Assembly (NCBI RefSeq): GCF_002632585.1
Contig: NZ_NIBV01000002.1
Span: 1,472,613-1,536,612 of the forward strand
Source: Xenorhabdus szentirmaii DSM 16338
GTDB lineage: Bacteria; Pseudomonadota; Gammaproteobacteria; Enterobacterales; Enterobacteriaceae
Direction of reading: 5' to 3'
Length of the DNA: 64,000 nt
Shown here: positions 17,471 through 25,155 of the stretch, one piece after another
How positions within the stretch are numbered: the stretch's first letter is position 1
Layout of the letters: every line of letters starts with the position of its first letter
Program-made: the position numbers and the translations under genes
The notes under the pieces: model-generated
What the model saw: only the letters and a program-made list of their open reading frames with translations
The model's database searches: none
Told to the model about the DNA's origin: nothing

Positions 17471-18868
17471 TCAAAATGAGCCGAACAATGAACCAAGAAC
17501 GATGATGGCAACCAGTCCCAGCAATCCCGCCAATACCGTAACCATGAAAATATCGAGGTAAGAGCGTTTATGCGTTAGTCCGCAGATTGCCAACAATGAA
17601 ATTACTGCACCATTGTGGGGTAAGGTATCTAATCCACCAGATGCCATTGCCGCCACTCGATGCAGCAATTCAGGTGATATCCCTGATGCATCCGCCAGTT
17701 GCAAAAAATGTTCTCCCATCATGCTGAGTGCAATACTTAAACCACCGGAAGCGGATCCCGTTGCTCCAACTAACATACTGATAACAATCGATTCTGAAAT
17801 AAGTACATTACTGGCTGATATATTTAAGAGAAAATGACTAATAACTGAAAATGCTGCTAACGACGCGATAACAGCACCATAACCAACTTCAGAGGCGGTA
17901 TTGAAAATGGGAAGCAAAGCGCCTACTGTGCCTTTGTTCAGTGTATCTTTCAGATTTTTCCAACGTGACCAATTCAGCACAATAATGCTTAGACAGGAAA
18001 TCACTAACGCTCCAATAATCGACCACAATCCTAAAACGTGATGTAATTTTGTTTGTCCATATCTAACTTCAGATAAATACTCTGTATTCATCAACGGAAT
18101 CAATTTTCCAAATGTATAGTTACATGCAATAACTAAAAAGATTGGTAATAATGCTTTCCATAAGGCAGGTAAGTTCATCTCTTCATGTAAATGTGAATTT
18201 TTCTCTGCCGGAATATTTTCATTTTCATACCCTTCTGAATCCACCCGGGCTTTGCCTACCCGATAGCTTAACCAAGCGTAACCCGCAACAAACATGATCA
18301 CAGAACCAATCAAACCTAATCCGGGTGCAGCAAATGCATTCGTACCAAAAAAAGGCATAGGGATCATATTTTGAATTGCTGGTGTTCCGGGAAGTGCAGT
18401 CATTGTAAAACTCAACGAGCCAAGAGAAATAGCTCCCGGAATTAATCTCTTAGGAATGTTGGCAGTACGGAAAATAGCAGCAGCAATGGGAAAAACAGCA
18501 AAACCAACGACGAACAGCGATACACCACCGTATGTTAGGATGCTACAGGTCAGTACAACTGCCAGTAATGCATTATTGCCGTTCAATTTTTTTACTAACG
18601 AATGGGCGATAGCTTGTGCGGAATTTGAATCTTCCATCAATTTACCGAATACCGCGCCCAATAAAAAAAGTGGGAAATACTTCACCACATAGCCACCTAA
18701 ACCGCTCATGAATATTTGTGTATAAACACCGAATAGTTGCGATACATCACCACTGAGCAACACAGCAAAGGAAGCCAGTATGGGAGCAAGTAACAGTATG
18801 CTTACGCCTTTATAGGCAAAGTACATCATCATGAGTAGTGAAAGAATAATCCCAATGATGCTGAACAT
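17471..18868 (-). CDS. GntP-family permease
   Basis: A 465-aa polytopic inner-membrane transporter with about 12 hydrophobic segments. GntP-family signs include GGYVVKYFPLFLLGAVFGKL, the segment TYGGVSLFVVGFAVFPIA and SASGGLSIALSMMG, with H-R-V-A-A-M-A-S-G-G-L-D-T-L-P-H-N-G-A-V near the C-terminus. Family members carry gluconate, D-serine, 3-hydroxybutyrate or similar hydroxy-acids with protons. A ggagaag sequence precedes the ATG. It is the first gene of the leftward operon with the alcohol dehydrogenase and MmsA, so it probably imports their hydroxy-acid substrate. Paired palindromes upstream are likely operators. Confidence 0.87.
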   Translation of the reverse strand: MFSIIGIILSLLMMMYFAYKGVSILLLAPILASFAVLLSGDVSQLFGVYTQIFMSGLGGYVVKYFPLFLLGAVFGKLMEDSNSAQAIAHSLVKKLNGNNALLAVVLTCSILTYGGVSLFVVGFAVFPIAAAIFRTANIPKRLIPGAISLGSLSFTMTALPGTPAIQNMIPMPFFGTNAFAAPGLGLIGSVIMFVAGYAWLSYRVGKARVDSEGYENENIPAEKNSHLHEEMNLPALWKALLPIFLVIACNYTFGKLIPLMNTEYLSEVRYGQTKLHHVLGLWSIIGALVISCLSIIVLNWSRWKNLKDTLNKGTVGALLPIFNTASEVGYGAVIASLAAFSVISHFLLNISASNVLISESIVISMLVGATGSASGGLSIALSMMGEHFLQLADASGISPELLHRVAAMASGGLDTLPHNGAVISLLAICGLTHKRSYLDIFMVTVLAGLLGLVAIIVLGSLFGSF

Positions 18869-18947
18869 AGTGACTTCTCCAATGCCAAAAGATGAGAGAG
18901 GGGTTATTCCCTAACTACATGGACTAAAAATCAATTTGAGTTAATTT

Positions 18948-18985
18948 TTATCATTTATTGATAATATGTTTATCATTTAATGATA
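18948..18985. promoter_or_regulatory. pair of palindromes upstream of the GntP operon, probable IclR operators
   Basis: Two perfect palindromes, ttatca-N5-tgataa (18948-18964) and tatcat-N3-atgata (18971-18985), have centres 22 bp apart, i.e. two helical turns. They lie about 80-120 bp upstream of the permease start. Repeated dyads on one DNA face are typical for IclR-type regulators, one of which is encoded at the end of this gene cluster. Confidence 0.5.
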
Positions 18986-19119
18986 TTAAATATTCGGAAA
19001 GTGTCGAAAAAAATGATAGGAAAAAAAACATTAGTCACACAATCTTTAATAAATTGTTAATAAAACATGATAATTATCACAATTACTTTATAAATTATTG
19101 GATAAGGCAGTTGTTTACT

Positions 19120-19400
19120 CAGTGCGGGCGGGTATGAAATGCTGGAAATTCTGCGGCATAAGCGTATCTGGTCATGCCCTGTTTGAGGAATTGAGCATGA
19201 TCGCGATATCAATATCAATACAGTGATCAACATCCGGCAGAAAGGCATATTGTAGGCACTGAAATTTGTCGTTTCTGCCCATAGAGGACAGCGTACATTC
19301 GTCGCACAGATGGTTGTGGCCTGAGAAGTGGAAGCCTCGCCGTTTACAACGCGGAGCAGTCACGACACTCTCAAACACTTTGACCTGAATGAGTTGGAAT
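19120..19400 (+). pseudogene. decayed TnpB (IS200/IS605 family), C-terminal remnant
   Basis: In one plus-strand frame the sequence reads GYEMLEILRHKRIWSCPV, stop, GIEHDRDININTVINIRQKG, I, L, stop, ALKFVVSAHRGQR and so on. This is the zinc-ribbon and following helix of TnpB proteins (CxxCGxxx...CPxCGxxHDRDxNAAxNI). A Cys codon of the ribbon has become a stop, and further stops follow. The catalytic RuvC motifs upstream are missing. It is clearly dead. Confidence 0.65.
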
Positions 19401-19513
19401 TTTGCCCAAATTACTTGAGATTTGTTATTAATGCGGCAATAGAAATTCACTACACCAAATTGAAAATAGTACTATTTATTATTGGAAAAGGACGTACCCA
19501 TCACATTACTACA

Positions 19514-19565
19514 GTTGCAGATAAAATATAACATATAATACTATATGTTATATTTTATCTGCAAC
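19514..19565. promoter_or_regulatory. perfect 52-bp palindrome in front of the amine-catabolism operon
   Basis: Two 24-bp arms, gttgcagataaaatataaca plus tata and its exact complement, flank a 4-bp centre (atac). The right arm ends 19 bp before the aldehyde dehydrogenase ATG, so the element overlaps the probable promoter or 5' leader. A dyad this long and perfect is most likely an operator, possibly for the GntR regulator encoded downstream; in RNA it would form a strong hairpin next to the ribosome-binding site. Confidence 0.55.
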
Positions 19566-19584
19566 CAAAGTCAGGAATAACTCA

Positions 19585-21015
19585 ATGTCAGTACCTACGC
19601 TAAAACATTTTATTAATGGTCAGTACGTCGAATCGAAGGATGTTGATTACTTCGATCTCATCAGTCCAGTAACTGGCAAGGTTAATGCTCGTTCCCCGAA
19701 CGCCAGCCAATCCGACGTTGATGCTGCTTATACAGCAGCTAAGCAAGCAGCCAAAGAATGGGGTCTCAGTACGCCCTCACAACGTCAGAAGGCTTTGCTG
19801 CAATTGGCCGATGCTGTAGAGAAGAATAGGGACCGATTGATTGAGGCTCAGAGCCGAAACACCGGGCAACTCAAGCATCTGATCGCTTCAGAGGAAGTCG
19901 CTATTTCAGTGGATCAAATCCGTTTCTTCGCTGGTGCAGCGCGTTTTCTGGAGGGTAAAGCTACAGCTGAGTACATCACAGGGCTGACTTCCAGTATCCG
20001 ACGCGAACCACTAGGAGTAGTCGGCCAAGTTACACCCTGGAACTATCCATTGATGATGGCAGTCTGGAAACTTGCTCCAGCACTGGCAGCAGGAAATACC
20101 GTGGTATTAAAACCCAGTGATACCACACCTGAAAGTACGTTGCTGTTCGCTGAGCTGGCTGCGCCCTTCTTTCCTAATGGCACCATCAATGTGGTTCTGG
20201 GTAAAGCTGATGCAGGTGAGCGGGTGATTTCACACAAGACTCCTGCACTAGTTTCCATCACAGGTTCGGTACGTGCTGGCATGCAGGTCGCGGCATCAGC
20301 CGCCGCTAATTTGACCAAGGCTCATCTTGAACTGGGTGGCAAAGCACCGGTGTTGGTGTTTGCCGATGCCGATTTGGATAAAGCTGCCGGAACCATCTCT
20401 ATTGCTGGCCTGTTCAACGCCGGTCAGGATTGCACGGCCGCGACCCGTGTGTTGGTCGCTGAATCAGTGTATGACCAATTCGTCTCCAGACTTATTGAAC
20501 AGGTTAAGGGTATTCGCTTCGGTGACCCTGACGATGAAGATGCTTTGTATGGCCCGTTGAATAATGCCAATCAGCTCGAGCGAGTTAAAGGCTTCATTGC
20601 TCGATTACCTTCGCATGCCAGGGTTGAGATTGGCGGTAAGCAAAGTGATCGCCCGGGTTTTTACTTTGAACCGACTATCATCACAGGCTTGCAGCAGGAA
20701 GATGAAGCTATCCAGACAGAAATCTTCGGTCCGGTTATTACCGTACAAAAATTCAAGGACGAGGCCGATGCACTGGAGAAGGCTAATGACATTGAGTATG
20801 GTCTGGCTTCTAGCGTGTGGACACGTGACCATAGTCGAGCCACGCGTCTATCACGGGATTTAGACTTCGGTACCGTGTGGATTAACACCCATATCCCACT
20901 GACTGCCGAAGCACCACATGGCGGCTTCAAAAAGTCTGGCTACGGCAAGGATTTGTCAGCCTACGGCTTCGATGAGTACACGCGCATCAAGCACGTGATG
21001 AGCGCCAATGACTAA
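19585..21015 (+). CDS. NAD-dependent aldehyde dehydrogenase, aminobutyraldehyde dehydrogenase-like
   Basis: A 476-aa aldehyde dehydrogenase. Conserved sites are VTPWNYPLMMAVWKLAPALA, the cofactor loop SITGSVRAG, the general-base Glu in LELGGKAP, the nucleophile in NAGQDCTAATR, and EIFGPVITV. Overall pattern is closest to gamma-aminobutyraldehyde dehydrogenases (PatD), which make GABA from 4-aminobutanal. The ATG at 19585 follows a good aggaa sequence. It opens a rightward operon including a GabT-type aminotransferase and a PuuB-like oxidase, supporting a polyamine or amino-alcohol pathway. Betaine-aldehyde-like substrates are an alternative. The DNA reads as richer in G+C than neighbouring core genes. 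Confidence 0.85.
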   Translation: MSVPTLKHFINGQYVESKDVDYFDLISPVTGKVNARSPNASQSDVDAAYTAAKQAAKEWGLSTPSQRQKALLQLADAVEKNRDRLIEAQSRNTGQLKHLIASEEVAISVDQIRFFAGAARFLEGKATAEYITGLTSSIRREPLGVVGQVTPWNYPLMMAVWKLAPALAAGNTVVLKPSDTTPESTLLFAELAAPFFPNGTINVVLGKADAGERVISHKTPALVSITGSVRAGMQVAASAAANLTKAHLELGGKAPVLVFADADLDKAAGTISIAGLFNAGQDCTAATRVLVAESVYDQFVSRLIEQVKGIRFGDPDDEDALYGPLNNANQLERVKGFIARLPSHARVEIGGKQSDRPGFYFEPTIITGLQQEDEAIQTEIFGPVITVQKFKDEADALEKANDIEYGLASSVWTRDHSRATRLSRDLDFGTVWINTHIPLTAEAPHGGFKKSGYGKDLSAYGFDEYTRIKHVMSAND

Positions 21016-21031
21016 CAGGAAGAAAACTATT

Positions 21032-21805
21032 ATGCCACAAAACAAAACCGTGCGAGACCTTGTCGCACGTGCCCATCGCGAATTATTTGACGAACGCGAC
21101 ATAGGTGCGTTGGATCGCTATTTTTCGCCGGATTTCATCGAACATTCACCATTAGTCGCTGATGGCTTAACCGGTCTTCAGGAATTAGTACAGACACATC
21201 CTAAACTTCGTCACGAGACCCACCGAATTTTGCAGGATGGTGATCTGGTTGCCATCCATGGCCGCTTTACCGGCCTGAATGACCATCCGTTGGTCGGTTT
21301 TGACATTTACCGCGTTGCTGACAACAAAATTGTCGAGCATTGGGATGGGCTGGTACCCGAAGCCGCGCACAACGCCAGTGGCCGAACCCAACTTGACGGT
21401 CCAACTGAACCGGGCGCTGAGCATGATCGAGAAAAAAACAGGGCATTCATCATTGAGTATTTTACCCACACGCTGATCGAGAGCGACTACACTGGGTTTC
21501 GCCGTTACACTGATGGTAAGCGCTTTCTGCAACACAGTCCGGATATCGCCGATGGTATTGAAGAGGTCATCTCTTTCCTAGAGAAACTTAAGGCTGAGGG
21601 CAATGGACTGGAATATGATCGAATCCATCGTACTGTAGCCGATGGTCAGTTTGTGCTGACACATTCTGAAGGTCGCATCGCTGGTGCTCGCCATGCCTAC
21701 TTTGAACTGTGGAGGATGGAAAACGGCAAGTTAGCCGAAATGTGGGACGCCATCACGCCAGTACCGGAAGATAACGAAGCCAAGCATGGGTACGGGATTT
21801 TTTGA
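21032..21805 (+). CDS. double NTF2-like / SnoaL-like domain protein
   Basis: A 257-aa cytoplasmic protein made of two related NTF2/SnoaL-type halves. The first (about residues 5-125) contains DRYFSPDFIEHSPLVADG and FDIYRVADNKIVEHWDGLVP. The second (about 135-250) contains R-F-L-Q-H-S-P-D-I-A-D-G and FELWRMENGKLAEMWDAITP. Both carry the H-S-P and E-x-W-D landmarks of ester-cyclase-like members. The ATG at 21032 has aggaag upstream; an in-frame ATG at 21008 overlaps the preceding gene. It lies 16 bp after the aldehyde dehydrogenase. Its reaction is unknown; a role in handling a reactive aldehyde or cyclic imine intermediate is speculation. Confidence 0.8.
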   Translation: MPQNKTVRDLVARAHRELFDERDIGALDRYFSPDFIEHSPLVADGLTGLQELVQTHPKLRHETHRILQDGDLVAIHGRFTGLNDHPLVGFDIYRVADNKIVEHWDGLVPEAAHNASGRTQLDGPTEPGAEHDREKNRAFIIEYFTHTLIESDYTGFRRYTDGKRFLQHSPDIADGIEEVISFLEKLKAEGNGLEYDRIHRTVADGQFVLTHSEGRIAGARHAYFELWRMENGKLAEMWDAITPVPEDNEAKHGYGIF

Positions 21806-21861
21806 TGTCGCGTGAATATATAATGGCAACTGACGCCTATCAGGTATTTGAGGGAACGTTT

Positions 21862-22611
21862 ATGAGTACAGCCCCTCTTGTCTATACACCGATCGGCCAG
21901 ACTTCGCGTGCGGAGCAGGTCGTCGAACGACTGAGCAATGCTATAGTCGTCGGGCTGTTGGAAGCCGAATCACAGCTTCCCAATGAAGCTGAATTATCGC
22001 GGCTTATGGGCGTATCACCCGTTACTGTGCGCGAAGCATTAAACACCTTGCGCGAACGTGGCTTGATTGATACCCGACGCGGCAGAAATGGTGGTAGCTT
22101 CGTTTGTCAGGTATCGACCGAGACGATGTTTGCCCATCATCCTTTGCGGCTGATGACGTCGGCTTATCTTGCTGATCTGGGTGAATTCCATAGTGCATTG
22201 GTCGGCCACAGTGCACGGCTGGCAGCACAACGTTCAATGCCCAGTGAATCGAAGCGCCTGAACGAGTTAATAGATACCTTTGCTAGTGAGAAGCAGCCTG
22301 ATGCCCGTACACAGGCAGATATGCGCTGTCTGCTGACCATCGCAGCCCATGCGCAGTCACCACGCCTAGCCAATCAAGAATTAGAAATTCAAGCGGAATG
22401 GGTGCCTTTGTTGACGTCGTTGTATCAAAACGACGAAACACATGCCGAAGCCGTAGCGGCCTATCGCAGCATCCAGCAAGCACTGCACAGTGCAGACGCT
22501 CTGGCTGCCTACGTAAAGGCTCAGGATATGATCGCGATGCTGACTGACCGACTGCTCGCACATAAGCTCAAGCTCAATATTATGCAGAAGGACGCAGTAT
22601 CGGACGATTGA
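21862..22611 (+). CDS. GntR-family transcriptional regulator (FCD-type)
   Basis: The N-terminal winged helix-turn-helix is clear: QVVERLSNAIVVGLLEAESQ, LPNEAELSRLMGVSPVTVRE, ALNTLRERGLIDTRRGRNGG. The remaining 170 residues form an all-helical effector-binding domain of FadR/FCD type with a shortened, diverged pattern. I chose the ATG at 21862 (MSTAPLVY) because gaggga lies 7 nt upstream; an in-frame start at 21802 overlaps the previous gene. Encoded inside the operon it presumably controls, it probably binds the promoter region containing the 52-bp palindrome. The effector is unknown; GABA or a polyamine would fit the context. Confidence 0.85.
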   Translation: MSTAPLVYTPIGQTSRAEQVVERLSNAIVVGLLEAESQLPNEAELSRLMGVSPVTVREALNTLRERGLIDTRRGRNGGSFVCQVSTETMFAHHPLRLMTSAYLADLGEFHSALVGHSARLAAQRSMPSESKRLNELIDTFASEKQPDARTQADMRCLLTIAAHAQSPRLANQELEIQAEWVPLLTSLYQNDETHAEAVAAYRSIQQALHSADALAAYVKAQDMIAMLTDRLLAHKLKLNIMQKDAVSDD

Positions 22612-22637
22612 TCCACATATAAAAAAGGAGATCAGCG

Positions 22638-23390
22638 ATGCACACAGATGTTTTCATTGAGCAGGTGAAGGACACCCTTGAAGGCATTATGGACAATGCA
22701 GCTCGCTCGGCGGCGGGCTTGGCCGAGTTTGTCGTTAACATTCTCCATCAACAGCCACGCACATCCGTTGGTACGTTGACTGTAGAGCAACGTCAGGCGC
22801 TTCAGAACGGTATCCGAGACTGCCTCAATGCCACGCCATTTTGCAACGGGGCAGGGTTCGCCAGTCATGCACAGTCCGGCGATGAACCCGGCTATTGGAC
22901 GTTGGAATGGTGGTTTAAAGACGGCCACCACATTCACCCTTTACAACTGGAACGCAGTCAGGAAACCTGCCAACGTCTGGATTTTCGTACCTTCGATTGG
23001 TTCGATCAGCCTGCATGTCGCCACAGACCCTACATTGAAGGGCCATATGTAGACTATGTTTGCAATGGCGACTACACCATCACGGCTTCACATCCCGTGA
23101 TGATTGGAAAGATGTTCGTTGGCGTCGCTGCTGTAGATGTCTTGGTATCCACGCTTGAGCGCCAGCTACAGCCGGTGCTCAGTGCACTGGGACGTCCCGC
23201 TCTGATCGTTAATTCCCAAGGTCGGGTTGTGATTTCGACTACGCCGCGTATCCATACCGGCGCACTTTGGTCTGACATGGACACGGTCGTTGCAGCTCAT
23301 GCACTGCGGCTGGTTTTTCCACAAACAGTGTCAAGGCAAATACATTCTTCTTCAATTCCATATTATCATCACCAAGGATCTCATTCATGA
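22638..23390 (+). CDS. Cache-domain sensor-like protein without output domain
   Basis: A 250-aa protein resembling a stand-alone Cache (PDC-type) ligand-binding domain: T-L-E-W-W-F-K-D-G near residue 95, FDWFDQPACRHRPYIEGPYV, YVCNGDYTITASHPVM and IGKMFVGVAAVDVLVSTLER, the last being the usual end of a PDC fold. There is no signal peptide, membrane helix, HTH, kinase or methyl-accepting domain, so it seems to act in the cytoplasm. The gene has an excellent ggag site and its end overlaps the next ATG by 4 nt. Similar soluble Cache proteins occur with amine and GABA catabolic genes; a substrate-sensing role with the GntR regulator is inference. The last 20 or so residues, including SSSIPYYHH, look atypical. 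Confidence 0.7.
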   Translation: MHTDVFIEQVKDTLEGIMDNAARSAAGLAEFVVNILHQQPRTSVGTLTVEQRQALQNGIRDCLNATPFCNGAGFASHAQSGDEPGYWTLEWWFKDGHHIHPLQLERSQETCQRLDFRTFDWFDQPACRHRPYIEGPYVDYVCNGDYTITASHPVMIGKMFVGVAAVDVLVSTLERQLQPVLSALGRPALIVNSQGRVVISTTPRIHTGALWSDMDTVVAAHALRLVFPQTVSRQIHSSSIPYYHHQGSHS

Positions 23391-24673
23391 CAGCAAACAA
23401 TCTGGCCGGACGCCGCAGTGCGGCCATTGCTAAGGGCGTGGGAGTAACCACGCAAATCTATGCCGAGAGAGCCGAAAACGCTGAGATCTGGGACGCCCAG
23501 GGACAGCGTTATATTGATTTCGCAGCGGGTATCGCTGTAGTCAACACTGGTCACCGACATCCACGTGTGATTGAAGCGGTCAAGGCACAGCTCGACAAAT
23601 TCACCCACACTTGCCATCAGGTTGTACCCTATGAGAATTACGTTGCCTTGGCTGAACGCTTGAATCGGCTTGTACCCGGTGACTTTGCTAAGAAAACTGT
23701 GTTCGTGACCACTGGGGCTGAAGCAGTGGAAAATGCTGTTAAGATGGCTCGCGCTGCCACCGGTCGGCAAGGTGTGATTGCTTTCAACGGTGCCTTCCAT
23801 GGTCGCACTTTTCTGGGAATGGCCTTGACTGGTAAGGTTGTACCTTACAAAACTGGCTTTGGCTCGTTGGTAGGTGATGTTTACCGAGTTCCGTACCCGA
23901 TGGAATTACATGGTATCAGCGTCGAACAGACCTTAACGGCTTTGGGTCAATTGTTCAAGGCTGACATCGAACCTTCACGTGTAGCCGCCATCATTCTGGA
24001 ACCGGTTCAGGGTGAAGGCGGCTTCTATCCTGCTCCACCAACCCTAATGAAAGCACTGCGTGAGATTGCTGACCGTTACGGCATCGTCCTGATCGCTGAC
24101 GAGATCCAGACCGGCTTCGCACGGACCGGCAAACTTTTCGCAATGGAACATTACGACGTTGTACCGGATCTGACCACTGTAGCCAAGGGCTTAGCCGGTG
24201 GCTTTCCTCTGGCTGGAGTAGTTGGCCGAGCTGAGATCGTCGATGCCGCACAGCCGGGTGGGTTGGGTGGTACTTTCGGTGGCAACCCAGTCGCGATTGC
24301 TGCCGCACATGCAGTACTTGATGTGATCGAAGAGGAAAAATTGAGTGAACGTGCCATCATACTTGGTAACCGGCTCAAACAACGACTCAACACATTACGT
24401 GCGCGAGTTCCGCAGATAGCTGATGTGCGAGGTCCCGGGCTAATGGTTGCAGTGGAATTTAACCATGCTGATAGTTGGGAACCAAATCCAGACTTTACTG
24501 CTGCCGTTCGGCTGGATGCACTGGAACGTAACCTAATCTTATTAACCTGTGGCGTACATGGCAACGTAATTCGCTTTCTTCCACCTCTGACCATTCAGGA
24601 TGCTGTGTTCAACGAGGCTCTGGATCGCCTTGAAGAGGCATTGTTGAATGTTGCTGCCAGGGAGGCTATCTGA
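23387..24673 (+). CDS. gabT: 4-aminobutyrate aminotransferase (GabT-type)
   Basis: A 428-aa class III pyridoxal-phosphate aminotransferase that would convert GABA plus 2-oxoglutarate to succinate semialdehyde and glutamate. Landmarks are GIAVVNTGHRHPRV, the PLP-phosphate segment TTGAEAVENAVKMAR, FNGAFHGRT, ILEPVQGEGGFYPAP, the LIADEIQTGFARTGK cofactor Asp, and the Schiff-base Lys in TVAKGLAGGFPLAGV. The length matches E. coli GabT. It is translationally coupled to the Cache gene (ATGA overlap). Related omega-amino acid aminotransferases look alike, so 5-aminovalerate or beta-alanine are possible alternatives. No succinate-semialdehyde dehydrogenase other than the operon's own aldehyde dehydrogenase is nearby. 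Confidence 0.9.
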   Translation: MTANNLAGRRSAAIAKGVGVTTQIYAERAENAEIWDAQGQRYIDFAAGIAVVNTGHRHPRVIEAVKAQLDKFTHTCHQVVPYENYVALAERLNRLVPGDFAKKTVFVTTGAEAVENAVKMARAATGRQGVIAFNGAFHGRTFLGMALTGKVVPYKTGFGSLVGDVYRVPYPMELHGISVEQTLTALGQLFKADIEPSRVAAIILEPVQGEGGFYPAPPTLMKALREIADRYGIVLIADEIQTGFARTGKLFAMEHYDVVPDLTTVAKGLAGGFPLAGVVGRAEIVDAAQPGGLGGTFGGNPVAIAAAHAVLDVIEEEKLSERAIILGNRLKQRLNTLRARVPQIADVRGPGLMVAVEFNHADSWEPNPDFTAAVRLDALERNLILLTCGVHGNVIRFLPPLTIQDAVFNEALDRLEEALLNVAAREAI

Positions 24674-24739
24674 TGAGCACAGTGATACTGGTGTTGTGCT
24701 CAAAAATTCACCCAACAGCTACAAAAGGGAGAATAAAGG

Positions 24740-25123
24740 ATGAAAAGTTATGTACAGGCGTTGAGATACTACGTCACGTTCAAAGGTCGTGCTACGCGGT
24801 ATGAGTTCTGGGGATTTCTGCTGTTTCACTTGCTGGTGATTTTGCTGATTTCCTTTTTGGAAAGAGAGTTTGCGATCGCCAATCCGGAGATCTACATGGG
24901 AAAATTTACCGGGCTTTACTTGTTGGTGACTTTCTTGCCTGCATTGGCGGTGACAGTGCGTAGGCTACATGACAGCGGCTTGAGCGGTGGATGGGTACTG
25001 TTTGGTGTCGTCCCTCTGTTGGGCTGGTTGATCGTGTTGGCACTGGCAGCAAGAGGTAGCATTGGCAGCGATGGTACATCGGGTTCCAAACTCGAAGGAA
25101 GCACATCTGGCTTAACACGTTAA
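24740..25123 (+). CDS. DUF805 family inner-membrane protein
   Basis: A 127-aa small membrane protein of the YhaH/YhaI type. The diagnostic start is present (YVTFKGRATRYEFWGFLLFH) and the family's V-R-R-L-H-D-S-G-L-S-G-G-W appears near residue 75. Three to four hydrophobic segments are seen. The ATG follows gggagaataaagg. The molecular function of DUF805 proteins is not established. It sits between the aminotransferase and the oxidase genes on the same strand, so it is probably co-transcribed. Confidence 0.85.
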   Translation: MKSYVQALRYYVTFKGRATRYEFWGFLLFHLLVILLISFLEREFAIANPEIYMGKFTGLYLLVTFLPALAVTVRRLHDSGLSGGWVLFGVVPLLGWLIVLALAARGSIGSDGTSGSKLEGSTSGLTR

Positions 25124-25155
25124 CTCGGCACACTTCAACCGATTGGAAGATAACC

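Noticed and set aside
19172-19531. Small ORFs on both strands before the aldehyde dehydrogenase
   Set aside because: They are by-products of a decayed TnpB gene read in another frame.
19514-19565. Rho-independent terminator
   Set aside because: The palindrome lies just before a start codon, is AT-rich throughout and is not followed by a T-run, so an operator or leader structure is more likely.
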